A stretch of 64,000 nucleotides of DNA, taken from Sabethes cyaneus (lineage: Eukaryota > Arthropoda > Insecta > Diptera > Culicidae). The notes beneath the pieces were generated by a model. It was not told the origin of the DNA and did not search any database. It saw only the letters and a program-made list of their open reading frames with translations. The stretch spans positions 11,316,001 through 11,380,000 of the forward strand of contig NC_071354.1 in assembly GCF_943734655.1 (NCBI RefSeq), written 5' to 3'. Both the position numbers and the translations under genes were made by a program. Positions 12,091 through 23,814 of the stretch are shown piece by piece; within the stretch, counting starts at the first letter, position 1; each line of letters starts with the position of its first letter.

Positions 12091-13140
12091 ATTTTGTCTT
12101 GTTACTATCGTGTTTTTGTCTTGATTTTGTTCTCTTTCTGAATTGTTTCTGTCTGATTTTTGTCTAGCTTCCGTCTCGTTTTTGTTTTGTTTTTATGTTA
12201 TTTTTTCTTGTTTATTGTATTGAATGTCTAGTTTTTGTCATGTCTATTGCCTGTCTTTTCTGAATTATCTGTTATTATCCCATTGTTTTCTTGTTTCTGT
12301 AGTGTTTCTGCTCAGTGCTCTTTATCTGGTTATTGTCTTATTAATTATATCTTGTTTCTGTCGTGTTTTGGTGTTGACTCTGTCTTGTTTTTGTCTTCTA
12401 TCAGTCTTTTTAATGTTTTATTTCCGTTGCGTTTCTGTCTTATTTTTGTCTGTGTGGTTTCTGGCTTCTTTGTGTCTGGTTTTTATTTTGTTTGTATTGT
12501 TTCTACCTGTTTTTTGTCTGGATTCGGTTTCAATTTTATTTTGTTTCTGTCTTATTTGAATCTTATTACTATCTGTCTGGTTCCTGTTTTATTTTTTATG
12601 GCTTTTTCCTGGTTTTTGTTTGGTTTAGGTTTGGTTTCTGTCTTATTTCTGTGCTACATTTTCATGTTTCTATCTTGACTGTGTTTACCTTGTCTGTCTT
12701 ATCTGTCATGTTTTTATTCTATCTGTGTCTGTTGTTGGTAGTTGTTGCTTTTGGCTTAGTGTTTCAGTTGTTTTTGTCTTTGTTTTGTTTTGTCCCTGTC
12801 TTATTTATCTTCTCTATTTTTGTCCTGTTTCTATAGTATTTTGGTATTTTTTCTATCTTATTTTTTTCTGCTTTCACTTCGATTCTGTCTTGTTTCCGTC
12901 TTGTTTCGGCCTGGTTTCTGTTTTATTTCCACTTGATTTCTATTTGATTTCCACTTGGTTTCTGTCTAAATTTTGTCTTGTTTCTGTCGGTTTTCTGTCT
13001 TAATTGTATTTTGTACTCTATTTTTTTTGGTTGTATTTCTGGTTTTTCTGTCTGTTTTTCTGCCTGTCAACTTCATCTGTCTGTCTATTTAATCTGCTTG
13101 TCTATTTTTTCTATCTGTTTAATCTGTCTATCTGTTAATA

Positions 13141-15975
13141 CTTTAAAATTTCTATGGAAGAGGAATTTTACTTTTGTTTTGTAAAGCCAAACATATCGAT
13201 CACATTTGAAAGTTGAATGCATCGTCGGTTTAAATTACTTATAGGAAATTCGAAACAAAAATACGATAGAAACGGATGCTCAGTTTGAAATTACCTATTC
13301 ATAATATTGAAAAGTTATGGGAATTGTTGAAAACATTTTTCAATTCAACATTGATTGGCTTTACCACTCAATTATTTGCAACATCGTTTTATATTTTTAC
13401 TTCATTCGAAGGAACTATCTAATTGAACAAATTTTAATTCTACTTTTTCCAGCATTTTCAGTGTATTACTTTTTAATTCTACAGATTTTTGTTTCGCTAG
13501 TAAGTTCCTATGCTATGTGTTAGAACCTAATTTTAGTATGTTCTTCTTGATTAAATTAATTGTTTTCACGATGCGATTCTTAGACAGACAGACAGACATC
13601 GTTCATCTAAATGACCCTCCAATTAATGAACTTTTTCCGACTCTCGGGTTCCAACTTTTTCCGCTGGTTCAAATTGTTAAACTCTTTTTTACGTCCGATT
13701 CCCACAAGTACCTAGTAGTGTTGGTCAAAAGTCGACTTAATAAAATTCAATTTTTGTGCTAAAGCCAACTGCAATCCCGTCCATCCGAGCCTGGACGTCA
13801 GCTGCTGGAAAGCGGCCACTGAAAGTTCCATCATCCATAGCATTTATATTTATGTTTTTTTTTTCTGCTCTCCCTGCTGCAAACTCAGTTTCGCTCGTCC
13901 GCCGTTGTGTTTCGACTTTCATTACACTTTCTCGATGAGTTTAACAGTAATATGATTTTTATTAGTTGTTTGATATGGTTCACTGTTTTCACGTCGTTCG
14001 TTTGTGTCGAGAGTTTTTCACGATGCATGGATGCTGTTAGAAAGTTGATAAATTATGTTGCTGCCGTTTGTTCGCCGATTACCACCGGATTCGTACCACG
14101 AAGGAACCGATTAACGACCACGCGTTTCCATAAAACTGCATGCGATGGAGCATTAATTATTTTGTTAGTAGCATAATCAGCGTCAGTATTGTTCAGTGGA
14201 AAACTTGAACGAATGTGCAACTGATTAGCATTTCAGTATAAGTAGAATAGCTTAAGTCGAACTTCTCTTGCATTACCGCTCAAACACAGAAGTTGGGCAC
14301 AAAAAATAACCCCGACAGCACCTAAATGGAAGCACTTTCCTTGTTTACTCAGCTAATGGTATTTTTTCAACCGCTGTCGAAGCATATAATTAAAACACAT
14401 ATAACACAGAGACAGAGACGGAGCGAGAGAGAGACTAAAAGAACGGAAGCAAAGAGAACCGGGACAACCGAAAAGAAAAAAAACGAGGAAAAAAGCTCCG
14501 TCACCTCGAATCACGATTGCCCCACTTGGTGGCTGCCTTACTCCGGGGGCGGCGCAGCGCGGCCGTCGTGCAAACGCACGCTTGGCCTGCCATTATTTTA
14601 TGAGCTTTATACTTCCGTTTTGCTCATCCTTGTCTCTTCCGTTGGCGCTGAATCGACAGCCGGAGTGTAAACATTTTCACCTTCCATTTCCTTCCCCGGA
14701 TGGCCCCCCTTTTTGCTTGGGGCCGGGTGGTAAAAATGGAGCAGCAGCGATAAGAATCTGCCGCCACCTTCACTGCTACCCACCGTCGCCCGGCGAAGGA
14801 ATGCACCGTGGCAGCTCATAAAAGCGAAGGAATCGTTAAATTGAAGCATTTTCTTCCTCCCTCGGGTGCACTCTCGGGAGGAAATACAGGCGCACCTTTT
14901 GACAGTACTTTATTTTAGTCGTTTCTGGAATATTCCGGCTTCCTTACACTGCGAACAAATAGCCAGCATCTCGGCAAGATTGTCAAACGGGCTGCTGCCC
15001 GCCCACATGGTTTTCCACGATTCCATTACCCGCAGAATTTTTTTGCCGTGTTCCGTTTGTGTCGTTTTTTTTTCTTCGTCTTTTAAATTTATATTGTCTC
15101 AATTCCACCGTAAGATCTTCCCACCGGTCGGTCTTGGAAGGAAGCTTATTTTTTTGTTCTGCTCTTTTTTCTTTCTTTTTTCCCCCGTGGTATTGGCTTT
15201 TGATGTTTGCACCGAAGGCGCACATTGGCACCGCACTTCAAATGGTGCCTGTTTCGCATTCTACTACCGGAAACAGTCGAGTAAGTCACTGAACGAAGGT
15301 GGTTTTTTTTGAAACCCTTTCGATTTTTCTGCTCAAGTTGGTGCAGACGAAAAGGAAGCGAGACAATAAAATGTTTGAGTGTAGAATACGAAAAAAAATT
15401 CGATATCGATCGAACGGTGCAACTGATTGATTTTTCCGAGCGTGTGTGTGTGCGTGTTTGCTCATTTTTCGGAGCAATATACGGAAACCCGATTGTCTGA
15501 AGCGGGATGCAATATTTGATTTCATTGAACCAAAATTGGTACGTCAAAGACGGATAAACATTTGATACAATCAGGTGCGTTTCATTGTACGTGCAATCAG
15601 TTTTGTGTTCCTGATCGGTGAACTTTTCGATGCTTTGTTGGTCGGAAGTTTGTCAGTAGAATACTTCCTCAAACACAATTCAGTGCTATGATGCGATGAA
15701 AATAATATTCTGGTGACTGCTTTACAGCTATTTGCATACTTGACAGAAATATAATCCAAAGTATGCAAAGAATTGCACGCAACTAACTGACGTAAAGAAG
15801 CATATGAAACGCTCAAAAACTATTTTCGGATAAGACAGTCGCTGATTTTCCTCACCCTGAGAATAGCTGCGTCACGTCACATGCACAAATATCCCTTCAG
15901 CTCTGTTTCCGTGCAAGACACCAGTTCCGAACAAATCTTTGCGGTATGTGGATACAATCTGGCAAAAAGCAAGGA
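13141..15975. other. Non-coding island between arrays A1 and A2
   Basis: AT-rich at first, then GC-richer from about 14500 to 15300. A polypurine patch lies at 14408-14500 and a (GT)n run at 15441-15455. Open frames on both strands (for example 14866-15312 plus, 15146-15547 minus) overlap each other, lack recognisable motifs and look like chance. No promoter or splice site could be tied to a gene. Confidence 0.55.
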
Positions 15976-15979
15976 TGAC

Positions 15980-16168
15980 CGCTCACTTTTCTATGACATT
16001 TCACTTCCAGGACATCAAATTGGGCTAGGTTAAATGTTAAAACGGTAAAATCGGTTGAAGAGAAGGGGTGGTTTTGTACTTTGGCGTACTTCCCAAGCAC
16101 AGATATCAAATTGGTAGAGGTTCAAACGTCGTAAAGAATCTTCGACCTGTTGGGACGGGGGGATTTTG
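15980..16168 (-). repeat. Satellite B, two diverged units, inverted
   Basis: Two units about 91 bp apart, anchored on ATCAAATT at 16014 and 16105. They share TGGCGTACTTCCCAAGCAC and CTGTTGGGACG with the tandem copies at 51605-51985, in reverse orientation. No coding capacity. Confidence 0.78.
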
Positions 16169-16686
16169 TTACTTTTTCTGAAATCTTTCATTTAAACGTT
16201 ACACTACACTTTATTTTCATAAAATCCTACCCAGTATAGTAAACAAAGTCGTAGTCCTATGTCAAAAACTGGAAGACTTGTATACTAACTAGAATGCCAG
16301 ATTGAAAAACTGTAAAATTCTATGATAGTTGGAAGACTCTTGGAAGACTAGACGTCTGCAGAGTTTATCAAAGGCTGAGCGATCGAAAGATAACGGACGA
16401 TTGGGAGGCTCCTGAAACGCCCTTGGGAAACTCCGCGAAGATTCGTGAAAATCTAGCGAAATTTTTTTGGCATACTGAGTGTCTTGAAGAATGAAGTGTT
16501 GAAGATTGGACGTTTCGAAGACTAAAGGATTCTTAGCTATAGGAAAAAAGGAAAGGAAAGGAAGAAAAGCAATCTTGGAAACTTTCTGATTCTAATCTCG
16601 ACGACGTTTGGAAGACTTAGAAGATTCGTGGAAGATTATTGAAAAGTTCTTGATAGATCCTTTGAAGTCATACTCTTAGAACTTAC

Positions 16687-16869
16687 TTATGTGTCCATGT
16701 CCGCCAGTCCGACAGAACAAAGGGATGAAATCAGAGATCTCCACTGCTGACGGTTACTGGCCATGGCTTTAACCTGTCTCCAGGACAGGTTCTCGTCTAC
16801 AGCCTGGATGTCGTTGGCTAAGCTGCGTCGGCTTCTGGGTCTGCCTCTTCTACGCTGTCCTTGTGGATA
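16687..16869 (-). pseudogene. Non-LTR retrotransposon ORF2 C-terminal fragment
   Basis: On the minus strand the frame reads YPQGQRRRGRPRS, then NDIQAVDENLSWRQVKAMA, then NRQQWRSLISSLCS, and stops at 16687-16689. A basic GRPR segment followed by a W-R-x-x-K-x-x-A-x-x-R-x-x-W-R block is typical of the extreme C-terminus of LINE reverse-transcriptase proteins. Just after the stop the minus strand continues AAGTAAGT, which resembles a simple-repeat LINE 3' tail. About 60 residues remain; the rest of the element is missing, so this is a 5'-truncated dead copy embedded in array A2. The clade cannot be assigned from this piece alone. Confidence 0.75.
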
Positions 16870-17047
16870 CTCTTAGAACACTCTTGCAAAACTTTTAAAA
16901 ACTTTTGGGCTGACCTGGAGAAGACTCCTAGAAGTCCTATTAGAAGTCTCTCGGTAGGTTTTTGAAATACTCTTGAAATTTTTTTTAGAAAACTCTTCGA
17001 TGGCTCTTAGAAAAACTCTCGGAAAACATTTAAAATACTTCTGGAAG

Positions 17048-17266
17048 ACTTGGATATGTTTCGTCGACTGTGAAAGTCACTATTTTATTTTTATCGGCTG
17101 TCAGTCTTAATAAATCAGAACAGATTTTGTACTTTCTCCGACGTTTCGACTATATTTTCTTGTATTTAAATCCTTGATAAAGACTACAAAATATAGTCGA
17201 AACGTCGAAGAAAATACAAAATCTGTTTTGATTTATTAAGACTGACAGCCGAGAAAAATAAAATAG
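17048..17266. mobile_element. Snap-back element: unique tail plus hairpin (family S3)
   Basis: A tail of about 32 bp (ACTTGGATATGTTTCGTCGA...) leads into an imperfect palindrome at 17080-17266. The left arm begins CTATTTTATTTTTATCGGCT and the right arm ends with its near-complement. The centre includes TCCTTGATAAAGACTACAAA. CTTCTGGAAG lies on both sides (17038-17047, 17267-17276), a possible 10 bp target duplication, though this string is easily produced by the host array. A fragment of the centre recurs at 19757-19805. Confidence 0.7.
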
Positions 17267-18464
17267 CTTCTGGAAGGCTCCTGGAACACTGCTAGAAGAC
17301 TTTTGGAACAGTCATGGAAAAATCTTGAATGACATTCGAAAAACTCTTGAAAGATACCTGGAAGATTTCTGGAAGACTACTAATAGACTTTCGAAAGGTT
17401 CTTAAAAGGCTTTTGGAAAACCGGTAGAACACTATTGTGATTGTTAGAAAGCTCTTTGAAGAACTTTGACTCGTCGTCGCTTTTAGAAAACTATAGGAGT
17501 TCTCGTGAAACTCTCAGGGAAAGTTCTTGCAAGATTTTTGGAAAGACTCCTGAAAGAGCCCTGGAAGACTCTTGGATGACATTTGCAAAACTCTTAGAAG
17601 AATCTTAGAAGAACCTTGGAAAATACCCGGAAAACTACTGGTAGACTCTTAGTAAACTTTCAAAAGACTTTGGAGACTATTAAATTCGCGAAAGGTCCAC
17701 AGAAGGCTCTTGGGAGACTTTTTAAAGACTCTTGGAAGCATTCTAGAAGAAGACTTCTGAATAACATTTGGAAGACACTTATCGGAATCGTGAAAGGCAA
17801 AATATTTTTAGAAAACCCTTGGAAGTCTCGTAAAAGATTCTCGAAAGGCGCTCAGAAAAATTTTAAAAGAGTCTTGGAGGAGTTCTGGAAGAATCTTGAA
17901 AGGCTTCTGGACGACATTTGGAAAATTCTCAGAAGACTATTGGAATTTTCTTGGAAGACTCTTAGAAGACTCTTGAAAGATTCTTGACACAGTCGGGAAA
18001 AGCTCTAAAAACTCTTGAAAGACCTGTGAAATACTCTTGGATGACTGTTGGAAGACTCTTGGACGTGTCCAAGAAGAAGATTCCTGGATGACATTTGGAA
18101 GGCTTTAAGAAGAATCTTGAAAGACTCTTGGACGAATCTTGGAAGACTCGAGAAAATTTTTCGTAAAACTCTTGAAAGTCTCTTGAAAGGCTCTCGGAAG
18201 TCCCTAGGAAGAATTTTAAAAGACTTGGAAGAGTTCTGGAAGACTCTTCAAGGGCTCCTGACTGAGATTTGAAAGACTTTTAGAAGACTACTGAAAGACT
18301 CTTGGAAGATTCTTAGAACTTTTGGAAGATTCGTTAAAAGCAATTGGAAAACTCTTGGAATTCTCGCGAAAGCCTCACGGAAGTCTCTTGGAAAATTTTA
18401 GGAAGACTCCAGACTTTTTCATGACATTTGAAACGCTCTTAGAAGAATCTTGGAAGTCTCCTGG

Positions 18465-18625
18465 ATGAGAATCTCGAATAGGCGGTGCTTGCTAGATAGA
18501 ATCAGTAGGATTATTACACTGGCCCCGTAATTTTCCTGTACTTCAACAGCCGGCTGCGAAGTCTGTCGATAAAGAAGGGTAATGTCTAATGACGGTTAAG
18601 CCCACGGCTTTGCTTTGCTGGATGA
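18465..18625 (+). mobile_element. SINE family B, partial diverged copy
   Basis: Contains GAATCAGTAGGATTATTAC, CCGGCTGCGAAGTCTGTCGA and the end phrase CGGCTTTGCTTTGC. This matches a subfamily seen reversed at 50777-51003 and 54122-54275. The tRNA-like head is mostly lost. Confidence 0.7.
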
Positions 18626-19756
18626 GACTGGTTGAAGAATCTCGAAACACTCTTGGAAAATCTTGAAAGGCTCATGGCAAACTCCAGGAAGACTACTGAC
18701 AGACTCTTGGAAGTTTCTCGGAAAACTCTTGAAAGACCCTAGAAAAAAATTGGAAAGACTATTTTTAAGCTCGTGAAAAGCACTCGGAAGGCTCTTGGAA
18801 CGCTTTTGAAAGACTCTTGTGGAAGAAACCTCGAAAACTCTTTAAACACTCTAGGATGACATTCGAAAGACTTTCAGAAGATTCTCGAAAGATTCTTGAA
18901 AGACTTAGGAAAAGTTCTTCGAAAACTTGAGAAAGGCTCTTGGAAGACTTTTGAAAGACTCTTGGAAGTACCTTAGAAGAACACCCCTGGCTGAAATTGG
19001 GAAGACTCCTAGAAGAATATTGAACGACTCTTGTAAGACTTTTAGAAGACCGTTAGGAAATTCGAGAAAAGTATTTAGAAAATTCTTGGAATTCTCGTGA
19101 AAGGTTCTCGAGAGTAGTAGGAAAGTAGACTGGAAGTAGACTCTTGGATGACATTTGGAAGTCTCTTAGAAGGCTCTCAGAAGACTCTTGGAAGACTTTT
19201 GAAAGACTCATGAAGAGACTCTTAGGAGAGTCTTAGAAGACTCGTGAAAAGCTTTTAGAAAATGCTTGGAAGTGTCGCGAAAGGCTCTTGGAAGACTTTT
19301 GATAGACTCTTGGAAGATTCCTGGAAGAATCTTGATAGCCTCTTAGTTGACATTTGGAAGACATTTAGAAGACTACTGCAGGATTCTTGGAAGGCTCACA
19401 AAAGACTCTTGAAAAGCTCTTAAAAGACTCTTGGAAAGCTTTTAGAAGAGTCTTCAAAGACTCGTGGATAGATTTTAGAAAATCGTTGGAAGGAAGAATC
19501 TTGGAAGATTCTTGAAAGACTGTTGAAAAATTAACGGAACACTTAGGGAAAATTCCTTCAAGACTTTTGGACGACTCTTGGAAAACAATTGATACTCTGG
19601 AAATATTTTTAGAAGACTATTTTTAGACTCGCGAAAGCCACTTGAAAGGCTTTAGAGAGATTTGTAATAGATTCTTGGAAGAGTCCTGCAAGGCTCTTAA
19701 AAAGCTCTTAAATGAAATTTGGAAGACGCTTAGAAGACAATTGACAAAGGACCGAC

Positions 19757-19805
19757 AGTATTAAATCCTTGATAATGACTACAAAATATAGTGGAAATCT
19801 TGATA
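19757..19805. repeat. Fragment of the S3 snap-back element
   Basis: The string TCCTTGATAATGACTACAAA followed by ATATAGTGGAAA matches the centre of the element at 17048-17266 with a few changes. Confidence 0.6.
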
Positions 19806-19911
19806 ATAAAATTTAATGATTTTGTAGAGCTTGCTCGGGCATAAGTCATTTCAAGATGAAACGGCAGAACCGTGAACATTTAGCTAATTGTGATCAGTAC
19901 CTGCGTTCATT

Positions 19912-20131
19912 GTGACCTGCCAGTTGGTCTCGAGGTATGACGCTGGCCTAATAAGCCAGTCGTCGTATGTTCGAATCTCGGCTGGGAGAGGCGGTTAGAG
20001 TCAATAGGATCGTAGCAACTGGCCCTGCAATTGTCCTGCACTCTAACGGCTGGCTGCAAAGTCAGTCGTATAAAAACAGAAGGTGGAGTTTCGATAACGG
20101 AATGTTGTATCTAGGCTTTGCTTTGTAATTG
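19912..20131 (+). mobile_element. tRNA-derived SINE, family B, copy 3
   Basis: Full-length-looking: head CCAGTTGGTCTCGAGGTATG, B box GTTCGAATCTCGG, body GCAATTGTCCTGCACTCTAA, tail GTATCTAGGCTTTGCTTTG. No clear flanking duplication was found. About 100 bp of unrelated sequence precedes it and about 140 bp follows it within array A2. Confidence 0.85.
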
Positions 20132-20895
20132 GTTAAACAACACACTCGACTGGAGATACACTCACCTTCGCTAAATCTATATTTTTGGCCTAATATCAAT
20201 AATTTTTCAGTTTGCCTAAATCAACATTTTTCGCATTGGGCGTTTATACGACGTTAGAAAAAGAAAAAAGACTATTGGAATACTCGTGAAAAGTTTTTAA
20301 ACCTCTTAAAAGTCTTGTGAAAGATTCTCGGAAAACCATGGGAAGAATTTTACGAGTCTTAGAAGAACTGTGGAAGATTCCTGAAAGGCTCTTAAATGAC
20401 ATTGAGAAGACTGTTAGAGGAAACCTGGATGACTTTTGGAAGACTCATGAAAAGCATTTAGAAAATTCTTGGAATTCTCGTGAAAGGCTTTCGGAAAGCT
20501 CTTTGAAGATTTTTGAAAGACTCGTGGAACACTTTTGAAAAACTCGTTAAAGACTCTTGAAAAATCTAGGAAGACTCTTGGAAAACTCTTGGAAAACTCC
20601 TGGAAAACTACTGGTGGACTCTTAGAAAACTCTCGGAAGATTCTGGAAAGAATCTCTTGGAAGACTTTTAGAAAATTGGTGAAATATTGTTGAAAAACTT
20701 TTGGAAGTCTCGTGAGAGGCTCTTGGAAACTTTAGAAGAGTCCTTGAAGACTTTTGAAAGATTCGTGGAAGAGTCCTGGAAGACTTTTGAAAAACTATTG
20801 GTTGACACTTGAAACACTCTTAGGAGACTGTTAGAAAACTTGAGAAAAGCTTCTAGAAAATTCTCGGAGTTCTCGGCTCTCATGACTGTTGGAAA

Positions 20896-21092
20896 CAGGG
20901 ATGCCAGGTGATTTTTTGAAAAGTCTTCACGAATCAAGGAAAAATGTCTTCATTTGTCTTCCTTCGGCTTTCCGCCCATTTAAATTGCATTGTGAAGACA
21001 TGTCTTCACATGTCTTCAAGCGAAGACATTTCACTTTTTTGTAACAAAAATGTCTTCAAAATGAAGACATGTCTTCCCTTCTGGCATCTCTG
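20896..21092. mobile_element. 197 bp hAT-type MITE
   Basis: Ends are CAGGGATGCCAG and CTGGCATCTCTG, imperfect inverted repeats in the style of hAT elements. Flanks GTTGGAAA (20888-20895) and GTTGGGAG (21093-21100) agree at 6 of 8 positions, the hAT target-duplication length. The interior is packed with GAAGACAT and its complement (for example GAAGACATGTCTTC at 20995-21008 and 21063-21076). No transposase. Confidence 0.8.
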
Positions 21093-21119
21093 GTTGGGAG
21101 ACTCTTAGTAGACTTTCAG

Positions 21120-21227
21120 CCCAAGTAACAATTTGGGTTTTATTCTACTCTTATAATGGTATTTAAGACCAAAATTGTTCTTGAAGACCACCATAAGAGT
21201 ACAATAAAACTCACATTGTTGCTTGGG
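21120..21227. mobile_element. 108 bp palindromic repeat, copy 1
   Basis: Starts CCCAAGTAACAATTTGGGTT and ends with ATTGTTGCTTGGG. The two halves pair through ACTCTTATAATGGT and ACCATAAGAGT around a centre reading AAGACCAAAATTGTTCTT. Same element at 45524-45632 and 52261-52367. Too short to code; a MITE or small hairpin-forming repeat. Confidence 0.82.
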
Positions 21228-21727
21228 AGAAGACTCTTGCAAGATTCGTGGAAGACTCAGGAGAAACTCTTAGCAACCTCTTAGAAGACTTTTGGAAGCG
21301 GCCTAGAAGTAGACTGTTGGACGACATTTGGAAGACTCTTAGAAAACTTAATCTCTTAGACTTGTGAAGAGCTCTCGAAAGGCCCTCGGAAGAATTTTAA
21401 AAGATTCTTAGAAGACTACTGGAAGACTCTTGAAATACTTTTAAAAGTCTCTAGGAAGACTCGTGAAAAGCATTTAGAAACTTTTTGGAAGTCTCACGAA
21501 ACGCGCTTCGAAAACTCTTGGAAGATTTCTGAAAGGCTCTTAGATGATATTTGGAAGACCTTTAGAGGACTACTTGAGGACTCTTGGAAGGCTTTTAGAA
21601 GATTCTAGGAAGAGTCTTAGAAGAGTTTTGGAATATTAGTGAACAGTTTTTAGGAATTCTTGGAATTCTCGTGAAACATTCTCGGAAAGCTCTTAAAAGA
21701 CTGCTGAAGGGCTTTTCAAAGATTTTT

Positions 21728-21905
21728 GATATAACGGCTGCCGGTAGATAATTTAGTAAAACAGTCTAATACCAATCGAAAGATCGTGGGTGCGAACCCC
21801 ATCTGGCATTGCACATCCCGATGTAGTTTTGGTCTATATCGAAATTTTCCTGGATGTCTTAAAAATCAGTTGAACAAAATACCTGTCATTAAATTCAACT
21901 GTTGG
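21728..21905 (+). mobile_element. tRNA-derived SINE, family A, copy 3
   Basis: Head GGTAGATAATTTAGTAAAAC, B box region GTGGGTGCGAACCCCATCTG, then TATATCGAAATTTTCCTGGA and a 3' end with CATTAAATTCAACTG. It agrees with the 24077 copy through the whole 3' part, which defines the element beyond the tRNA-like region. Confidence 0.85.
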
Positions 21906-22266
21906 AACTGTTCAACTCTTGGAAGACTCTTAGAAGAGTTTTGGAATATTAGTGAATGGCTTTTAGGAATTCTTGGAATTCTCGTGAAACACTCTCGAAA
22001 AGCTCTTAAAAGACTGCTGAAGGACTTTTGAAGGAGTCTCGAAGAAAACCCCAGGAAGACTGCTAGAAGACACTTAGCAGACTCTGAGAAGACTCCTAAA
22101 AGACTCTTGGTAGACTTATAAAAAGCTTTCAGGAAACTCTTGGAAGTCACATGAAAGTCTGTTGGAAGAATCTTGGAAGAGTCCTAGGAGATTGCTGGAA
22201 GGCTCCTGGAAGACTCTTGAAAGACTGTTGAAAATTTCACCGAACACTCTTGGAAAACTCCTTCAA

Positions 22267-22408
22267 CCTGGATATTAAATAAAAAAAACTTATCCAATTT
22301 AATTCTACTATGTATAAAATATACATAGTAGAATTAAATTTGATAAGTTTTCTTTTCATTTAATTTCCAGGTTTCGTATTCTACTAAGACGCTCCAAAAA
22401 CTTCGGTC
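22267..22408. mobile_element. Snap-back element: hairpin plus unique tail (family S1), copy 1
   Basis: Left half is a hairpin: ACTTATCCAATTTAATTCTA pairs with TAGAATTAAATTTGATAAGT around TATGTATAAAATATACATAG. Right half is a unique tail of about 38 bp reading GTTTCGTATTCTACTAAGAC then GCTCCAAAAACTTCGGTC. The 12 bp AAACTCCTTCAA lies directly on both sides (22255-22266 and 22409-22420), a clean target-site duplication within array A2. The structure is asymmetric, so it is not a standard TIR element. No coding capacity. Confidence 0.82.
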
Positions 22409-22845
22409 AAACTCCTTCAAGACTATCGGAAGACTCTTGGAAAGTTCTCGACTCTCATGAAAGACTCTGGAAAGATTTTTGAAAGATTATTCTTAGATTC
22501 CTGAAAATCCCTCGGAAGGCTCTAGGGAGACTTTTGAATGACTTTTGGAAGAGTCCTGCAAGACTCTTCGAAGGCTTCTGAATGAGGTTCGGAAGACTCT
22601 TAGAAGACTTGTAAAATATTCTTGGAAGACTCTTGATTGACTCCCTGGAAGCCCCTCGGAAGGCTCCAGGGAGGCTTTTAAAGGACTCTTGGAAGAGCAA
22701 AAGCCTCTTGAATGACATTTGGAAGACTCTTAGAAGATTTTTAAAATATTCTTGCACGACTCTTGAAAGACTCATGAAAAGCTTATAGAATACGTGGAAG
22801 GCTCTCGGGAAACTCTTTGAAGAGTTTCGAAAGAGTTTGGAAATC

Positions 22846-23420
22846 TATACCTATAAAAATGAATTTCTGTCTGTCAGTCTATCTGTCCGTATGTTCCTTA
22901 TAGAATCGAAAACTACTGAACCAATCGGCGTGAAAATTTGCATGTAGGGGCTTTTGGGGCCGAGGATGGTTCTTATGATGGTTAGAGACCCCTCCCTACA
23001 CTAAGAGTGCGGGCCGCCATACAAATGAAACACAAATTTTTGCATAACTTGAGAACTAATCAAGCAAATGGAACAAAATTTGGCATATGGGTGTTTTAGG
23101 AGACAAGGATTTCTTCTATGGTGAATAGAGACCCCTTCTCTCTTTAGGAGGGGAATTTTGACCCCTCCCTCCTTCAAGAGAGGGGGCTCCCATACAAATG
23201 AAATACGAATTTCCTCATAACTCTAGAACTAATCAAGCAAATAGAACCAAATTTGACATGTGGGGGGAATTTTTTTATGATGGTTTTAGTCCCCTCACCA
23301 TTGGGGGGGGGGCTAAGGACTCTCATACAAATAAAACAGAAATTTTTGCTTAACTTAAAAACTAATCGAAGTCGAGAAAGAGTTTGAACATGACGTTCGC
23401 TTGTAGCAGGGATGAACACT
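22846..23420. repeat. Dispersed repeat with CTGTCTGT leader and internal subrepeats, copy 2
   Basis: Leader CCTATAAAAATGAATTTCTG plus a CTGT run, then AGAATCGAAAACTACTGAAC. After that a module beginning CATACAAATGAAA occurs three times (23018, 23191, 23324), each followed by AGAACTAATCAAGCAAAT-like or similar text and a C-rich CCCCTCCC stretch. Spacing is about 173 and 133 bp. Longer version of the repeat at 3772. Class not determined. Confidence 0.8.
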
Positions 23421-23814
23421 GACAGACGGGATAATTATCATAAGTTAACTCTTCATCAGCGACGGTGCCTCACAGAAGACAGAAGATTCCTAATAAGTCT
23501 TTAAAGAATCTTGGAACACCTGAAACTGGAACTTGGATAGGCAAGGAAACCGAGAGATTTCAACATAGGAAGACTGAAAGATTGTGACAAGACCAGAAAA
23601 TTCTTAGAAAGTTAGCTGTTGTATTCTTAGAACATTGGAAGCCTAGAAGATTGTAGTTGGTAGTTGTAATTGCGAAATCACTTACAGAGCAATTTAGTAC
23701 CTAACCAGAAGAAAACTTCAAAGTTCATAAATAGTTTTTTTAATTGGTTACTTGTTATAACGGTTTGGTGTTTGGTGGTTTGGTGTGGGTTAATGGTCGC
23801 TGATTAAATACAAA
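23421..23814. repeat. Degenerate remnant of array A2 and AT-rich DNA
   Basis: Scattered GAAGA-type units persist to about 23660, for example AGAAGACAGAAGATTCC. Beyond that the sequence is AT-rich with a few GGTTTGGTG repeats (23760-23785). Confidence 0.5.

Larger units (their letters stand above)
5085..13140. repeat. Array A1: about 8 kb pyrimidine-rich tandem array, roughly 11 bp unit
   Basis: A continuous run of variants of TTTCTGTCTTG, with common alternatives such as GTTTCTGTCTGG and TTAATTTTGTC, at a period of about 11-12 bp on the plus strand. The strand bias (T and C on plus) holds for the whole length. Because the unit lacks in-frame stops in several phases, many Phe/Leu/Ser/Cys-rich open frames appear; these are not genes. 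Inside lie two copies of SINE family B, one MITE at 9050-9197, and a tandem duplication of about 3 kb. The array decays into plain CTGT/ATCTGTC runs after about 13000. Confidence 0.95.
16260..22840 (+). repeat. Array A2, part 1: about 6.5 kb, roughly 11 bp unit
   Basis: Variants of GGAAGACTCTT or TTGGAAGACTC repeat at about 11 bp, all in the plus orientation, with longer-range phrases such as GATGACATTTGGAAGACTCT recurring every few hundred bases. The long-range phrases suggest a higher-order structure of some hundreds of bases. It is interrupted by at least eight insertions listed separately. Open frames such as 17616-17987 are Lys/Arg/Leu-rich by-products of the unit. Confidence 0.93.

Noticed and set aside
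5198..13003. Many frames resembling multi-pass membrane proteins
   Set aside because: Translation of a T/C-rich 11 bp unit always gives Phe/Leu/Ser/Cys runs. Frames overlap in several phases.
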